A DNA stretch of 64,000 nt from CAWEQW01 sp963811365 (GTDB taxonomy: Bacteria; Actinomycetota; Actinomycetes; Propionibacteriales; Nocardioidaceae). Below the pieces are notes generated by a model. The model was not told where the DNA came from. It made no database searches and saw nothing but the letters and a program-made list of their open reading frames with translations. The translations under genes and the position numbers were made by a program. The DNA is taken from NCBI GenBank assembly GCA_963811365.1, contig CAWEQW010000006.1:62001-126000 (forward strand). Direction: 5' to 3'. Positions 7,335 to 17,123 of the stretch are shown here, piece by piece (the stretch's first letter is position 1; each line of letters starts with the position of its first letter).

Positions 7335-8981
7335 TCAGGCCGACCGCGCCGGACCCGGCCGACCCGCCTGCTCGCTGCCGACCGGCTCCGCGGGCAGCAG
7401 GCGGGTCAGGAACAGCGCCACCACGGCGATCAGCGCCAGCGCGGCCAGGCTGACCCGCAGCCCGGCGACCCGGGCCGACTCGTTCTCGTCGACGATCGCG
7501 CTCGCCTGCGCCTCCGGGATCCCGGCCTCGTCGAGCGCGGTCAGCAGCTGCGCGTCGGAGACGAACGGGATCCCGCCCGCGAGGTCGACCTGCGCCTGGG
7601 AGGACAGCTCCTGCGGGATCGCGGAGTTGTCCTGCACACCGACGAGGAACGCCGAGGTCAGGCCGGCGATCAGGATCGAGCCGGCCAGCGCGGTGCCGAG
7701 GGAGGCGCCGAGGTTGGTGGCGGTGTTCTGCAGGCCGCCGACCTCCCCGCTCTGCTCGTCCGGCAGGGCCGAGACGGTCACCGCCCCCAGCTGGGAGGCG
7801 AGCGCGCCGATGCCGAGGCCGGCGAGCAGCATCGGCACCGTGACGATCTCCGGCCCGGCGCCGACGTCGAGGCCGAGCACCAGCGTCACGATCCCGGCCA
7901 GGAGCGCGGACAGCCCCCAGTTCACCACCCGACGCGGCGACGCCTGGGGGCGGAACCGCGGGATGCCGACGGCGGCGATCAGCAGGGTGACCGACAGGGG
8001 CAGCAGCCGGACCCCGGTCTCCAGCGCCGACAGCCCCAGGGCGACCGAGAGGTACAGCGGGATCGTGAAGAACAGCCCGGCCTGGACGAGGAACTGGAAG
8101 AAGAACATCACCAGGCCGCCGACCAGCTGCGGGTTGCGAAGCATGGTCGTGTCGACAAGCGGCTCCCGGCCGCGGCGCACCCGCTGGCGCTGCCACCAGA
8201 AGAACACCCGCAGCACCACCGCACCGGCGAGGATCAGGCAGATCGTCAGCGACAGCCCGCCGAGCGAGGGCGCGTTCGGCTTCGCGCGCACCCAGCCCCA
8301 CTCGCTCGAGCGGAGCACGCCGAACACCGCCAGGCCCAGTCCGAGGGCGGAGAGCACCACGCCGACGACGTCCAGGGCGGTCTTGCCGCGAGCCTCCACG
8401 TCCTGGATGCGGCGCGCCATCGCCAAGATCGCCAGGACGATCAGCACCTCGCCGGCGAAGACCAGCCGCCAGGTCCAGTACGTCGTGACCGCACCGCCGA
8501 TGAGCGGTCCCGCCGCGACGGCGATCGCGCCGCTCGACGCGATGAGCCCGTACGCCTTGGGACGCTGGGAGGTCTCGAAGTTGGCGGCGACCAACGCGAC
8601 GATCGCCGGCATGATCAGCGCGGCACCGAGGCCCTCGAGCAGCGACCACCCGATGATCAGCACGGTCAGGTTGGGGGCGAGCGCCGTCGTCAGCGAGCCG
8701 GCGCCGTACACGACACAGCCGATGGCGAACGCGCGCCGGCGCCCGATCATGCTCCCGATCTTGCCGCCGGTGATCATCATGGTCGCCATCACCAGCGTGT
8801 ACAGGGTGATCGCGGTCTGCACCCCGGTGACCGTCGTGCCGAGGTCCTCGGCGACCTGGGCGATCGAGACGTTCATGACCGAGCTGTCGAGCGTCATCAG
8901 GAACTGAGCGGCGCCCAGTGTGAGCAGGACGAGAGTGCTGCCGGCGGCCACCCCGGCCGCCCGGGTGGAGGTGCCTGCCAT
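7335..8981 (-). CDS. DHA2-type MFS drug transporter (14 TM)
   Basis: A 548-residue membrane protein with the 14-helix MFS pattern. The DHA2 motifs are present: LDSSVMNVSIAQVAEDLG in helix 1, GGKIGSMIGRRRAF after helix 2 (motif A) and SSGAIAVAAGPLIGGAVTTYWTWRLVF for helix 5 (motif C region). A long periplasmic loop lies before the last helix (residues ~450-510). The ATG at 8981 is preceded by AGGAG at good spacing; an upstream in-frame start lacks this. It probably exports drugs or metabolites by proton antiport. It is divergent from the FAD oxidase gene, and no TetR-type regulator is visible beside it. Confidence 0.9.
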   Translation of the reverse strand: MAGTSTRAAGVAAGSTLVLLTLGAAQFLMTLDSSVMNVSIAQVAEDLGTTVTGVQTAITLYTLVMATMMITGGKIGSMIGRRRAFAIGCVVYGAGSLTTALAPNLTVLIIGWSLLEGLGAALIMPAIVALVAANFETSQRPKAYGLIASSGAIAVAAGPLIGGAVTTYWTWRLVFAGEVLIVLAILAMARRIQDVEARGKTALDVVGVVLSALGLGLAVFGVLRSSEWGWVRAKPNAPSLGGLSLTICLILAGAVVLRVFFWWQRQRVRRGREPLVDTTMLRNPQLVGGLVMFFFQFLVQAGLFFTIPLYLSVALGLSALETGVRLLPLSVTLLIAAVGIPRFRPQASPRRVVNWGLSALLAGIVTLVLGLDVGAGPEIVTVPMLLAGLGIGALASQLGAVTVSALPDEQSGEVGGLQNTATNLGASLGTALAGSILIAGLTSAFLVGVQDNSAIPQELSSQAQVDLAGGIPFVSDAQLLTALDEAGIPEAQASAIVDENESARVAGLRVSLAALALIAVVALFLTRLLPAEPVGSEQAGRPGPARSA

Positions 8982-9219
8982 CCGCGTGTGCTCCTGTGTC
9001 CCGTGTCCCGACGCCGGGTCCGAGAGAACACCGCGGGGGCGGTCCACCAGGCGTGCGCATCCCAGTATGGCCAGCAGAGCAGGGTCGTTGCCGACGAACC
9101 GGCTTGGACGCCGGGCCGGTGGCCACTGCGCGGTCTAGCGGGGGGATTGCACCCACCGGCCCGCGGGTCTTGCATGGACCGAAGCCCGTCGTGCCCCTCC
9201 GTCCGGAAGGAGCATGCCC

Positions 9220-10612
9220 ATGAACGTCACCACGGCCGCAGAGATCGGCCTACCCAGCGGCTTCTCGGGAGCTGCGGTCCGTCCGGGGGACCCGGAGTAC
9301 GACACCGCGCGGGCCGTCTACAACGGCATGATCGACCGCCGGCCGGCGCTGATCGTCCGGCCGACCGGCGCGGCCGACATCCGCGACGCGGTGGCCTTCG
9401 CGCGCCAGCAGCGGCTGCCGCTCGCGGTGCGCTGCGGCGGGCACAGCGTCGCCGGGCTCAGCAGTGTCGAGGGCGGCGTGCTGGTCGACCTCTCCAGCCT
9501 CAAGGGGGTGCACGTCGACCCCGAGCGGGGGACGGCGCGGGCCAACGCCGGGGTGCTGTGGGGCGAGTACGACCGGGAGACCGAGATGTTCAACCTCGCG
9601 ACCCCCGGCGGGCGGGTCACCACGACCGGCATCGGCGGCTTCTGCCTCGGCGGCGGCTACGGCTGGCTCTCGCCGAAGTTCGGCCTGACGTGCGACAACC
9701 TGGTCGGCGCCGACCTGCTCACCGCCAGCGGGCAGCTGGTCCACGTCACCGAGGACACCAACCCCGAGCTGATGTGGGCGCTTGCGCGGCGCCGGCGCGA
9801 ACTTCGGGGTGGTCACGTCGTTCGAGCTCCGGGTGCACCCGGTGCCGCCGCTGCTGATGGCCGGGATGCTGATCCTCCCCAACGACGACCGCGCCGGCGA
9901 CGTGGTTCGCGGCTACCGCGACTACGTCGAGCAGGCGCCCGAGGACCTGGTCACGGCGGCGGCCACGGTGCTCGCCCCGCCGGAGGACTTCGTGCCGCCC
10001 GAGGTGGTGGGCCAGCCGATGGTCGGGATCGTGGTGGCCTGGCTCGGTGACGCCGCCGACGCGGAGGCCGCCGTCGCTCCGCTGCGGGCGCTCGCCGAAG
10101 GCGGCATGGACCTCGTGCAGCCGATGCCGTACACCGCCTTCCAGGGACTGCTCGACGGCTTCGCCCCGAAGGGCTGGCTCAACTACCACCGCGGCATCCA
10201 CCTCTCCGCGCTCCCGGACGCGGCGATCGACGACTACCTGGCCGTCGGCCGGGACATCGGCTCGCCGATGACACAGGGGCTCGTCTTCCGGCACGCCGGG
10301 GCGGTCAGCAGGGTGGCCGAGGACGCCACCGCCGCGAGCGGTCGCGACGCGCCGTACATGGCGCACCCGATCGCCTGCTGGCGAGACCCCTCCGAGACGG
10401 ACCGGGAGCGCGCGTGGGTCGAGCGGTTCACCGACGCGTTCGCGCCCGCGGCCACCGGGGGCGTCTACCTGAACTTCGAGCCGGGCACCTCCGAGGCCGA
10501 CGTCCGCGCCGGGTTCGGCGACGAGAAGTACGCCCGGCTCGCCGCGCTCAAGGCCGAGTGGGACCCGGAGAACCTGTTCCGAGGCAACCACAACATCACT
10601 CCGTCGGGCTGA
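9220..10612 (+). pseudogene. FAD-binding oxidase (BBE family), one-base frameshift
   Basis: Joined across a frameshift this encodes ~463 residues of a berberine-bridge-type FAD oxidase: a PCMH domain (LPLAVRCGGHSVAGLSS, TTTGIGGFCLGGGYGWLSPK) then a substrate domain and a terminal BBE segment (GVYLNFEPG, WDPENLFRGNHNI). At 9781-9784 the sequence reads CTTGCGC where CTGCGC would continue WALRGAGANFGVVTSFELRVHP; one extra T at 9782/9783 breaks the frame. Everything else is intact, so sequencing error is possible. The ATG at 9220 fits AAGGAG better than the ATG at 9214. The downstream MFS gene starts 6 nt later. Confidence 0.85.
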
Positions 10613-10617
10613 GCCTC

Positions 10618-11826
10618 GTGACGGCGGGGCGGCAGCTGGGCCTGGTGGCGGCCGTCACCGTCCTGACGATGGGCGTCTGGTTCGCGGCCTCGGCCGTGGC
10701 GCCGGCGCTCCGCGACGAGTGGTCGCTGTCGACCGCGGAGTCCACGCTGCTGACCACCTCGGTGCAGCTCGGGTTCGTGGTCGGCGCGGTCGTCTCCGCC
10801 GTCCTCAACCTCGCCGACGTGCTCGACCCGCCCCGGCTGATGGCCGGCGCCGCGGTGGTGGCCGCCGCCTCCACCGCGGCGCTGACGGTCCTCGCGCACG
10901 GGGTCGGGTCAGCCGTCGTCCTGCGGCTCCTCACCGGTGCAGCGCTCGCCGGCGTCTACCCGGTCGGGCTCAAGCTGGCGAGCAGCTGGTACCGGCACGG
11001 CAGGGGCCTGGCGCTCGGCACCCTGGTGGGCGCGCTGACGCTCGGCAGCGCGCTGCCCCAGCTGGTCGGAGGCGCGGTCGCGGCCGCCTGGCGCACGAGC
11101 CTGCTGGTCGCCGCGGCGCTCTGCCTCCTCGGTGCGGTCCTCACCGTGCTGCTGGTGCGGGTGGGGCCGTACACCGCGCGGACGACCGGCTTCCACCCGT
11201 CGTACGTCGTGAGCCTGGCGCGGCAGCGCAGCGCCCGGCTGGCCAACCTCGGCTACCTCGGGCACATGTGGGAGGTGTACGCGCTCTGGGTGTGGCTCCC
11301 CGCCTTCCTGGCGGCGGACCTGCGCGCGCACGGGACCGCCTGGCCGCGCGCCCGGGTCGCCGTCGTGTCGTTCGCCGTGATCGGGCTCTGCGGCGCGGTC
11401 GGCTGTCTGAGCGCCGGGTACCTCGGCGACCGGGTCGGCCGGGCCCGCGTCGCCGCGGCAGCGATGGCGGTCAGCGGTTGCTGCTGCCTGGCCGCCGCGA
11501 TGACGTTCGGGGCCACGCCGCTGGTCGTCGTCCCGCTCCTGGCGGTGTGGGGGGCGGCCGTGATCGCGGACTCGGCGATGTTCTCGGCGTGCCTGTCCTC
11601 GGTGGTCGACCACCACATGGTCGGGACCGCGCTGACGATGCAGACCGCGGCCGGCTTCCTCGTGACGATGCTGACCATCCAGGGCGTCCCGGTGGTCGTC
11701 GACACGGCCGGCTGGCCGGCGGCCGTGGCGCTGCTCGGGCTCGGGCCGCTGCTGGGCGCCGTTGCGATGCGCCGGCTCCACCCTCTCCTGGCCGTGGGCT
11801 CGCTCGTGGCCTCCCGCGAACCGTGA
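10618..11826 (+). CDS. MFS transporter (12 TM)
   Basis: A 402-residue membrane protein with 12 predicted helices in two halves, hydrophobic from GLVAAVTVLTMGVWFAASAV onward. MFS features include PVGLKLASSWYRHGRGLALG (helix 4/5), a central cytoplasmic loop, and CGAVGCLSAGYLGDRVGRAR (motif A copy in the second half). GTG at 10618 follows the oxidase stop by 5 nt, so the two genes are probably co-transcribed and this may move the oxidase's substrate or product. The substrate is unknown. Confidence 0.85.
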   Translation: MTAGRQLGLVAAVTVLTMGVWFAASAVAPALRDEWSLSTAESTLLTTSVQLGFVVGAVVSAVLNLADVLDPPRLMAGAAVVAAASTAALTVLAHGVGSAVVLRLLTGAALAGVYPVGLKLASSWYRHGRGLALGTLVGALTLGSALPQLVGGAVAAAWRTSLLVAAALCLLGAVLTVLLVRVGPYTARTTGFHPSYVVSLARQRSARLANLGYLGHMWEVYALWVWLPAFLAADLRAHGTAWPRARVAVVSFAVIGLCGAVGCLSAGYLGDRVGRARVAAAAMAVSGCCCLAAAMTFGATPLVVVPLLAVWGAAVIADSAMFSACLSSVVDHHMVGTALTMQTAAGFLVTMLTIQGVPVVVDTAGWPAAVALLGLGPLLGAVAMRRLHPLLAVGSLVASREP

Positions 11827-11846
11827 CCAGCCCGAAGGAGGCAGCC

Positions 11847-12269
11847 ATGCCCGACTGGCAGACCCAGGCGCCGGAGGTGGGTGACACCGCGCGGCTGTCC
11901 CGGCGCGTCGAGGACGCCGACATCGTGCGCTTCACCGAGCTCAGCGGCGACCGCAACCCGCTGCACTACGACGAGGAGGCGGCCGCGGCGACGCCCTTCG
12001 GCCGGCTCGTCGTGCAAGGCGGCGTCACCAGCGCGATCCTCAACGCGGTTGTCGCCGAGGAGCTGCCCGGGCCCGGCACGGTGTTCCTCAACGTGAGCTG
12101 GGACTTCGTGGCCCCGGTCCGGCCCGGTGACACGATCACCGGCGAGGTCGAGGTGCTCGAGGTCCGGCACGACAAGCCGATCACCAGGCTCGCGACCCGG
12201 GTGGTGCGCGACGACGGGACGGTGGCGCTGACCGGCACGGCGGTCTGCTACACGATGCCGCTCCCCTGA
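11847..12269 (+). CDS. MaoC-like hot-dog dehydratase
   Basis: A 140-residue single hot-dog domain of the MaoC/(R)-hydratase type. The hydratase motif D-X4-H is visible in FTELSGDRNPLHYDEEAAAATPFGRLVVQG, followed by the strand FLNVSWDFVAPVRPGDTITG. Such proteins hydrate 2-enoyl-CoA or act as thioesterase-like partners. The start has a strong GAAGGAGG site and lies 20 nt after the MFS gene, likely in one operon with the FAD oxidase. The substrate cannot be told from sequence. Confidence 0.87.
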   Translation: MPDWQTQAPEVGDTARLSRRVEDADIVRFTELSGDRNPLHYDEEAAAATPFGRLVVQGGVTSAILNAVVAEELPGPGTVFLNVSWDFVAPVRPGDTITGEVEVLEVRHDKPITRLATRVVRDDGTVALTGTAVCYTMPLP

Positions 12270-12342
12270 CCGCCGGGCGGCTGTCGTTCGGGCGCCGCCG
12301 GCTTCACGCTGGCGTCAGGTCGCGCTCGTAGCGTGGGGCCCG

Positions 12343-12594
12343 ATGAGCAGCATCGCCGCGCACCTCCTCGCCCTGCCGCCCTGGATCGCCCTCGCGGTGG
12401 TCCTGGTGCTGCCTGCGCTGGAGCCGTCGGCGTTCGTGGCGGGCACGCCGCTGCCGACGGCCGTGCTCGCGACCTGGCGCGTCGCCCGGCGTACCGCGTT
12501 CGGCCCTCACGAAGCACCGCCGGTCCTCGACGCCGGCGCCCCCGCCCCGCACCCCGCGATCGCAGGACAGGAGGCCGGCCGTGTCGCCGTCTGA
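12343..12594 (+). CDS. Short DedA-like N-terminal stub protein
   Basis: An 83-residue product. The first ~35 residues (HLLALPPWIALAVVLVLPALEPSAFV) resemble the start of DedA/SNARE-associated membrane proteins, but the rest of that ~200-residue family is missing. It is replaced by a polar Arg/Ala/Pro-rich tail ending at 12594. It may be a truncated relic or a small one-helix membrane protein. Its end overlaps the start of the receiver gene by 14 nt, so the two are probably translated together. Confidence 0.5.
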   Translation: MSSIAAHLLALPPWIALAVVLVLPALEPSAFVAGTPLPTAVLATWRVARRTAFGPHEAPPVLDAGAPAPHPAIAGQEAGRVAV

Positions 12595-13000
12595 GCCCGC
12601 CGGACGCGCGCTGGCGAAGGTCGTGGTCGTCGACGACGAGGAGCGGCTGGTCTCCCTCGTCGCGAGCTACCTCGAGGAGCACGGCGTCGCGGCCGTCCGC
12701 TGCTACGACGGACCGAGCGGGCTCGCCGCGGCACGGGAGCCGGGCGTGGACGTGGTCGTGCTCGACGTGATGCTGCCGGGGATGACCGGCCTGGAGGTCT
12801 GCGCCACGCTGCGCGCGAGCGGCAGCACCGTCCCCGTGCTGATGGCGACCGCCCGGGGCACCGCACCGCAACGGATCGCCGGCGGGACCGCGGGCGCCGA
12901 CGACTACCTGGTCAAGCCGTTCTCTCTCGACGACCTGCTCCGGCGCGTGCGCCGGCTGCACTCCCGGCGGCAGCGCACCTCGTCCTCGGTGGCCGAGTGA
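12581..13000 (+). CDS. Stand-alone response regulator receiver protein
   Basis: A 139-residue receiver domain without an output domain. The acidic pair at residues 18-19 (VVVDDEE), phosphoacceptor Asp62 (VVVLDVMLPGMTG), Thr90 (LMATARG) and Lys112 (LVKPFS) are all in place. After ~125 residues it ends in a basic tail (RRVRRLHSRRQR) where an OmpR-type regulator would continue into its winged helix. It could be a shortened OmpR protein or a true single-domain regulator. GTG 12581 follows GGAGG. No histidine kinase is adjacent. Confidence 0.82.
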   Translation: MSPSEPAGRALAKVVVVDDEERLVSLVASYLEEHGVAAVRCYDGPSGLAAAREPGVDVVVLDVMLPGMTGLEVCATLRASGSTVPVLMATARGTAPQRIAGGTAGADDYLVKPFSLDDLLRRVRRLHSRRQRTSSSVAE

Positions 13001-13104
13001 CCCGAGCGCTCGAGCGCGCCCGCTGTCTAGCCCGACGCATGACCCTGCTCCGGGAGGGCAACTCAGGAGGGCACCCAGGAAGCTCGTAGCAAGGAGCATG
13101 GTCC

Positions 13105-13383
13105 GTGCACCGAGACTCGTTCGAGGCCCGACTCGAGTCGGCACTGGTCACCCGGCCGGTGATCGAGCAGGCCAAGGGTGTGCTCGTGCTCCTGCGCCGT
13201 CAGCCGCCCTCGGACTCCTGGGAGGAGCTGCGAGGAGCGGCCGAGACCAGCGACGTGCTGCTCCAGGACCTCGCCGGCGCCCTGGTGAACGTCGCGAGCA
13301 ACGGGATCGCGACCCCTGGCCCGGCGTACGACGCCGTGATGCGCACCTGGGGACTGCTTCTCGGAGCGACCCGGGCGTCCTGA
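13105..13383 (+). CDS. ANTAR domain protein
   Basis: A 92-residue protein whose body is an ANTAR RNA-binding domain: residues ~15-75 contain RPVIEQAKGVLVLLRR followed by SWEELRGAAETSDVLLQDLAGALVNVASNG, the three-helix pattern that binds tandem-hairpin antiterminators. There is no GAF or receiver partner, so it is a minimal ANTAR protein. GTG 13105 is preferred over the ATG at 13098 because only GTG is in frame, and AAGGAG sits 8 nt upstream. RNA targets are unknown. Confidence 0.82.
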   Translation: MHRDSFEARLESALVTRPVIEQAKGVLVLLRRQPPSDSWEELRGAAETSDVLLQDLAGALVNVASNGIATPGPAYDAVMRTWGLLLGATRAS

Positions 13384-13387
13384 CCCG

Positions 13388-13413
13388 TGCATGTCGGACT
13401 CCTCCGACGTGCA
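13388..13413 (+). terminator. Hairpin after the ANTAR gene
   Basis: TGCATGTCGGA and TCCGACGTGCA form an 11-bp stem (one G-U pair) closed by the 4-nt loop CTCC, starting 5 nt after the ANTAR stop codon. No U-tract follows, as is common in high-GC actinomycetes. It is a probable intrinsic terminator. Confidence 0.6.
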
Positions 13414-13519
13414 TGGCCCGATCCCCTCATGCCGGACCGCCTGGACGGGTGTTGAGGCCGGGGACCTCGCGCGGGAATGGTGGGAACGGGCAATCGTGGA
13501 CCGAAGGGGCATCTCCATC

Positions 13520-14659
13520 ATGCACAGGACGTCTCGCACCGTCGGCATCCTCGTCGTCGCCGCGCTCGCGGTGCTGGCCGGCGGGATCACCAGCGCGGCG
13601 ACCGCGGCGTCGTACAGCACGACGCCGTCGGCGACCTGGGTCCCGAACGGCCCCGTGTACGCCATCGCGGAGGCCAACGGCGTGGTCTACATCGGCGGCA
13701 CCTTCACGGCGCTGCGCGGGCCGGCGGGCCGGCCCACGGTCAGCCGCACCCGGCTGGCCGCGCTCGACGCCACGACGGGCGCGCCGCTGCCGTGGCATCC
13801 CACCGCGGACGGCGCCGTCCGGGCGCTGGCCGTCGGTCCCGACGGCACCGTCTACGCGGGCGGCGACTTCCTCAACGTGAACGGCGCCCCGGCCACCCGC
13901 ATCGAGGCGATCACCCCCTCCGGCGCGAGCCTGCCCGGCTTCACGGCGGCGGCGAACCACACCGTCCGCAAGATCTCTGCGAGCGCCGCGGGCGTCTACG
14001 CCGCCGGCAACTTCGGCAGGTTCAACGGCCGGTCCCGCAACGGCGTCGTGAAGATGAACCCGGCCACGGGTGCCACCGACGCCTCCTGGAACGCGGCCGT
14101 CGGTGGTGGCAAGGTCCGCTCGCTGGCGCTCTCCCCGGACGGCACCAGCCTGCTCGTCGGCGGCAGCTTCACGTCCCTGTCCGGGCAGCCGCACAGCTTC
14201 CTCGGCGCGGTGTCCCTCGCGACCGGCGCGGCGGCCGGCTGGGCGCCCGTGCCGGTCTGCGCCACCTGCCAGGTCCTCGACATCAGCAGCGGCGGGGGTG
14301 CGGTCTACACGGCGATCGGCGGCAACGGTGGCGGCCGGGCCGCCGCCTGGTCGCTCGCGTCCAACAACCGGCTCTGGCTGAGGCACGGGGACGGCGACGT
14401 CCAGGCCGTGGTCTACGACAACGACACGGTGTACTTCGGCGGCCACTTCGGCCCCGACTTCGACGGCTACGTCCGGCACCAGCTCGTCGCGCTGTCGCCC
14501 GGCAACGGAGCCGTCCTGGGCTACGCGCTGCCGATGACCGGCAGCGACCACCCGGGCGTCTGGGCGCTGGTCACCGACGGCACGGCCCTGCGCATCGGTG
14601 GCGGGTTCCGGCTCTCCACGGCGCCCCAGGCGCGGTACGCGGCGTTCCCCCTGGTCTGA
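13520..14659 (+). CDS. Secreted beta-propeller-like protein
   Basis: A 379-residue exported protein. A signal peptide (MHRTSRTVGILVVAALAVLAGGITSAATA) is followed by tandem ~40-residue blades with the recurring pattern VYxGGxFxxxxG: VVYIGGTFTALRG, VYAGGDFLNVNGAP, VYAAGNFGRFNGRS, LLVGGSFTSLSGQ, VYFGGHFGPDFDG and RIGGGFRLS. This resembles delta-60/Kelch-like propeller repeats. It probably acts outside the cell in binding; no catalytic residues are recognisable. It is followed by the penicillin-binding protein gene on the same strand, 107 nt away. Confidence 0.75.
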   Translation: MHRTSRTVGILVVAALAVLAGGITSAATAASYSTTPSATWVPNGPVYAIAEANGVVYIGGTFTALRGPAGRPTVSRTRLAALDATTGAPLPWHPTADGAVRALAVGPDGTVYAGGDFLNVNGAPATRIEAITPSGASLPGFTAAANHTVRKISASAAGVYAAGNFGRFNGRSRNGVVKMNPATGATDASWNAAVGGGKVRSLALSPDGTSLLVGGSFTSLSGQPHSFLGAVSLATGAAAGWAPVPVCATCQVLDISSGGGAVYTAIGGNGGGRAAAWSLASNNRLWLRHGDGDVQAVVYDNDTVYFGGHFGPDFDGYVRHQLVALSPGNGAVLGYALPMTGSDHPGVWALVTDGTALRIGGGFRLSTAPQARYAAFPLV

Positions 14660-14766
14660 GCAGTTCGGCGGGCACCCGCGTCGGTCCTTCGTGGACACCC
14701 GGGTGGTGTGCCGAGCGCCGGAAACGGGAAGGACCCCTGTGTCGACTGGAGGAGGGTCCCAGAACA

Positions 14767-17020
14767 ATGCCGGGTGAGCACCGCCGTGGTATCTCCGTCA
14801 CGGCCTCCCGGCTCGCGGGGCTGCTGCTCGTCTCCGCAGTGATCGGCGCCCTGGTCGGTGCGCTGGCGTTCCCGGTCATCGCGGTCGCGACGCTGAGCAC
14901 GCGCAAGGCCGCTCAGATGGCGGACAGCCTGCCCAGGGGCCTGACGTCCCAGCCACTCGCGCAGCGCAGCCGGCTGCTGGACCGGCGCGGCCACGTCATC
15001 GCGCAGTTCTACGACCACTACCGGATCTCCGTTCCGCTCTCCGACGTGGCACCGATCATGCGGGAGGCGCAGGTCGCGATCGAGGACAGCCGGTTCTACC
15101 GGCACGGCGCCCTGGACGTGCGCGGCACGCTGCGCGCGTTCGTCACCAACCGAACGAGCGGCCACACCGCCCAGGGCGGCTCCTCGATCACCCAGCAGCT
15201 CGTGAAGATGACCCTGCTCGAGCAGGCGAAGACGAAGCAGGAGCAGGCCGCCGCAACGGCCGAGACCTACCAGCGCAAGCTTCGCGAGCTCCGCTACGCG
15301 CTGGGGATCGAGCGGACGCACAGCAAGGACTGGATCCTCCAGCGCTACCTGAACATCGCCTACTACGGCGACGGCGCCTACGGCGTGGAGGCGGCCGCCC
15401 GGCACTACTTCTCCAGGCCCGCCTCGAGGCTGACGCTGCCCGAGGCGGCCATGATCGCCGGGCTGGTGCAGGACCCGACCGGCTACAACCCGGCGATCCA
15501 CCCCTCCCGCGCCCGCGCGCGCCGGGACGTGGTGCTCGACCGGCTGGCCTCCCTGGGCGTCGTGTCGCACGACGTCGCGGACCGAGCGAAGAGCCGCCCG
15601 CTGGGCCTGCGGATCACCCGGATGCACAACGGCTGCACCAGCGCCACGGCGCCGTTCTTCTGCGACTACGTGCGCCAGTACCTGCTCCACGACGGAAGGC
15701 TCGGGAAGGACGCGCGGCAGGGCGCTCGGAGACTGCGGACGGCGGGGCTGACGATCAGGACCACGTTCGACCCGCGGGTCTACAAGGCGGCGTCCCGGGC
15801 AGTGCGCCGGCACGTGCACCCCAAGGACCATGCCGTCGGCGCGCTGGCGCTGGTCGAGCCGGGGACCGGAGCGGTGCGGGCCATCGCGCAGTCCCGCCCG
15901 ATGGGCACGCACAAGAAGCGCGGGGAGACGTTCCTCGACTACGCCGTCCCCCGAAGTACGGCGATGCGGGCGGGGCCCAGGGCGGCTCCACGTTCAAGGC
16001 GTTCGTCCTCGCCGCCGCCATCAAGCAGGGCATCCCGCTCAGCACCACGATCAAGGCGCCGCCGCAGGTGAAGATCCCGGTGCACCGCTACCGCGGCTGC
16101 CACGGCCACCTGCACAGCTCGGCCGTCTGGAACCCGCACAACTCCACGGGGTCGGGCACGTTCAACCTGTACAAGGGCACGCAGCAGTCGGTGAACACCT
16201 TCTTCGCCAAGCTCGAGCTGCGCACCGGCGTGTGCATGCCGTACCGGCTGGCCCAACGGATGGGCGTGCGGCTCACCGATCCGAACAGCCAGCAGGTGCC
16301 GTCGTTCACCCTCGGAGTGGTCAACACCGACCCGCTGACGATGGCCTCGGCGTACGCGACCTTCGCCGCCCGCGGCATGCACTGCGCCCCGCGCCCGGTG
16401 ACCTGGGTCCGCGACAGCGCGGGACACACCGTCAAGAGGTTCCACAAGAGGTGCGAGCGGGTGCTGACCAAGCACCAGGCCGACGCGGTCAGCGACGTGC
16501 TGCGCGGCGTGCAGGAGCCGGGCGGCTTCGGCTACGGCGCCGGTCTCGCGCTGCGTCAGCCGTCGGCGGCCAAGACCGGCACCACGGAGCGCCACAAGGC
16601 CGTGTGGTTCATCGGCTACACCCCCACATGGCCGCCGCCTCGATGATCGCGGGCACGAACCGCAAGGGCAACGAGACCAGCCTCAACGGCCAGGTGATCG
16701 GCGGGCAGCGCGTCTACGACGCCGCCGGCAGCCTCACCGCCGGGCCGATCTGGGGCGACACGATGAAGGCGATCCAGAGGTGGCTGCCGGACAAGCGCTT
16801 CCACGCACCGCCGACGCGGCTCGTGCGCGGCAAGCAGATCACGGTTCCCGACGTACGCGGCGTGGACGCCGGGACGGCCGCTGACCTGCTCCGCACGGCC
16901 GGGCTGCAGCCGCAGACCGTGCATGGGCAGAACGGCTCCGGGCGCGTCGTGACGCAGCATCCCGACGCCGGCACCCAGGTCACGGCGGGGAGCACGGTGA
17001 CGCTGAGGACGTCCGGCTGA
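14767..17020 (+). pseudogene. Class A penicillin-binding protein with PASTA domain, two one-base frameshifts
   Basis: About 751 residues when two frame breaks are corrected. The order is: an N-terminal TM helix (LLLVSAVIGALVGALAFPVI), a glycosyltransferase-51 domain (EDSRFYRHGALDVRGTLRAF, QGGSSITQQLVKM, RYLNIAYYGDGAYGVEAAA), a transpeptidase domain (SxxK in GGSTFKAF, SVN-type QQSVNTFFA, KTGTT) and one C-terminal PASTA domain (VPDVRGVDAGTAADLLRTAG). It polymerises and crosslinks peptidoglycan. Frames break at C-runs 15948-15952 and 16621-16625; one extra C in each restores VPPKYGDAGGAQGGSTFK and IGYTPHMAAAS. Both are homopolymer contractions, so sequencing error is likely and the gene may be intact. 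Confidence 0.88.
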
Positions 17021-17024
17021 GCGT

Positions 17025-17118
17025 GCCGACCACTCCGACCGGCAGTCGGCCCCAGCTCCGCGGCCCCGCCCGTCTGGAGCACGGGTCCGGGCGCCTCGAG
17101 TGCCGGTCGGAGTGGTCG
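17025..17118. repeat. 3'-end hairpin repeat, copy D
   Basis: The left arm (17025-17049, core CCACTCCGACCGGCAGTCGG) and right arm (17095-17118, core GAGTGCCGGTCGGAGTGG) flank a 45-nt loop, 94 nt in total. The outer 14 positions pair perfectly and the conserved inner G-G mismatch is present. It lies between two convergent genes, 4 nt after the penicillin-binding protein stop and 5 nt from the stop of the minus-strand pseudogene, so it could end transcription from both sides. Confidence 0.8.
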
Positions 17119-17123
17119 CCCGG

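Noticed and set aside
9214..9219. ATG at 9214 as start of the FAD oxidase
   Set aside because: The AAGGAG site is only one base away from this ATG; the ATG at 9220 has proper spacing.
13098..13104. ATG at 13098 as start of the ANTAR protein
   Set aside because: It is in another frame; the in-frame GTG at 13105 has correct spacing to AAGGAG.
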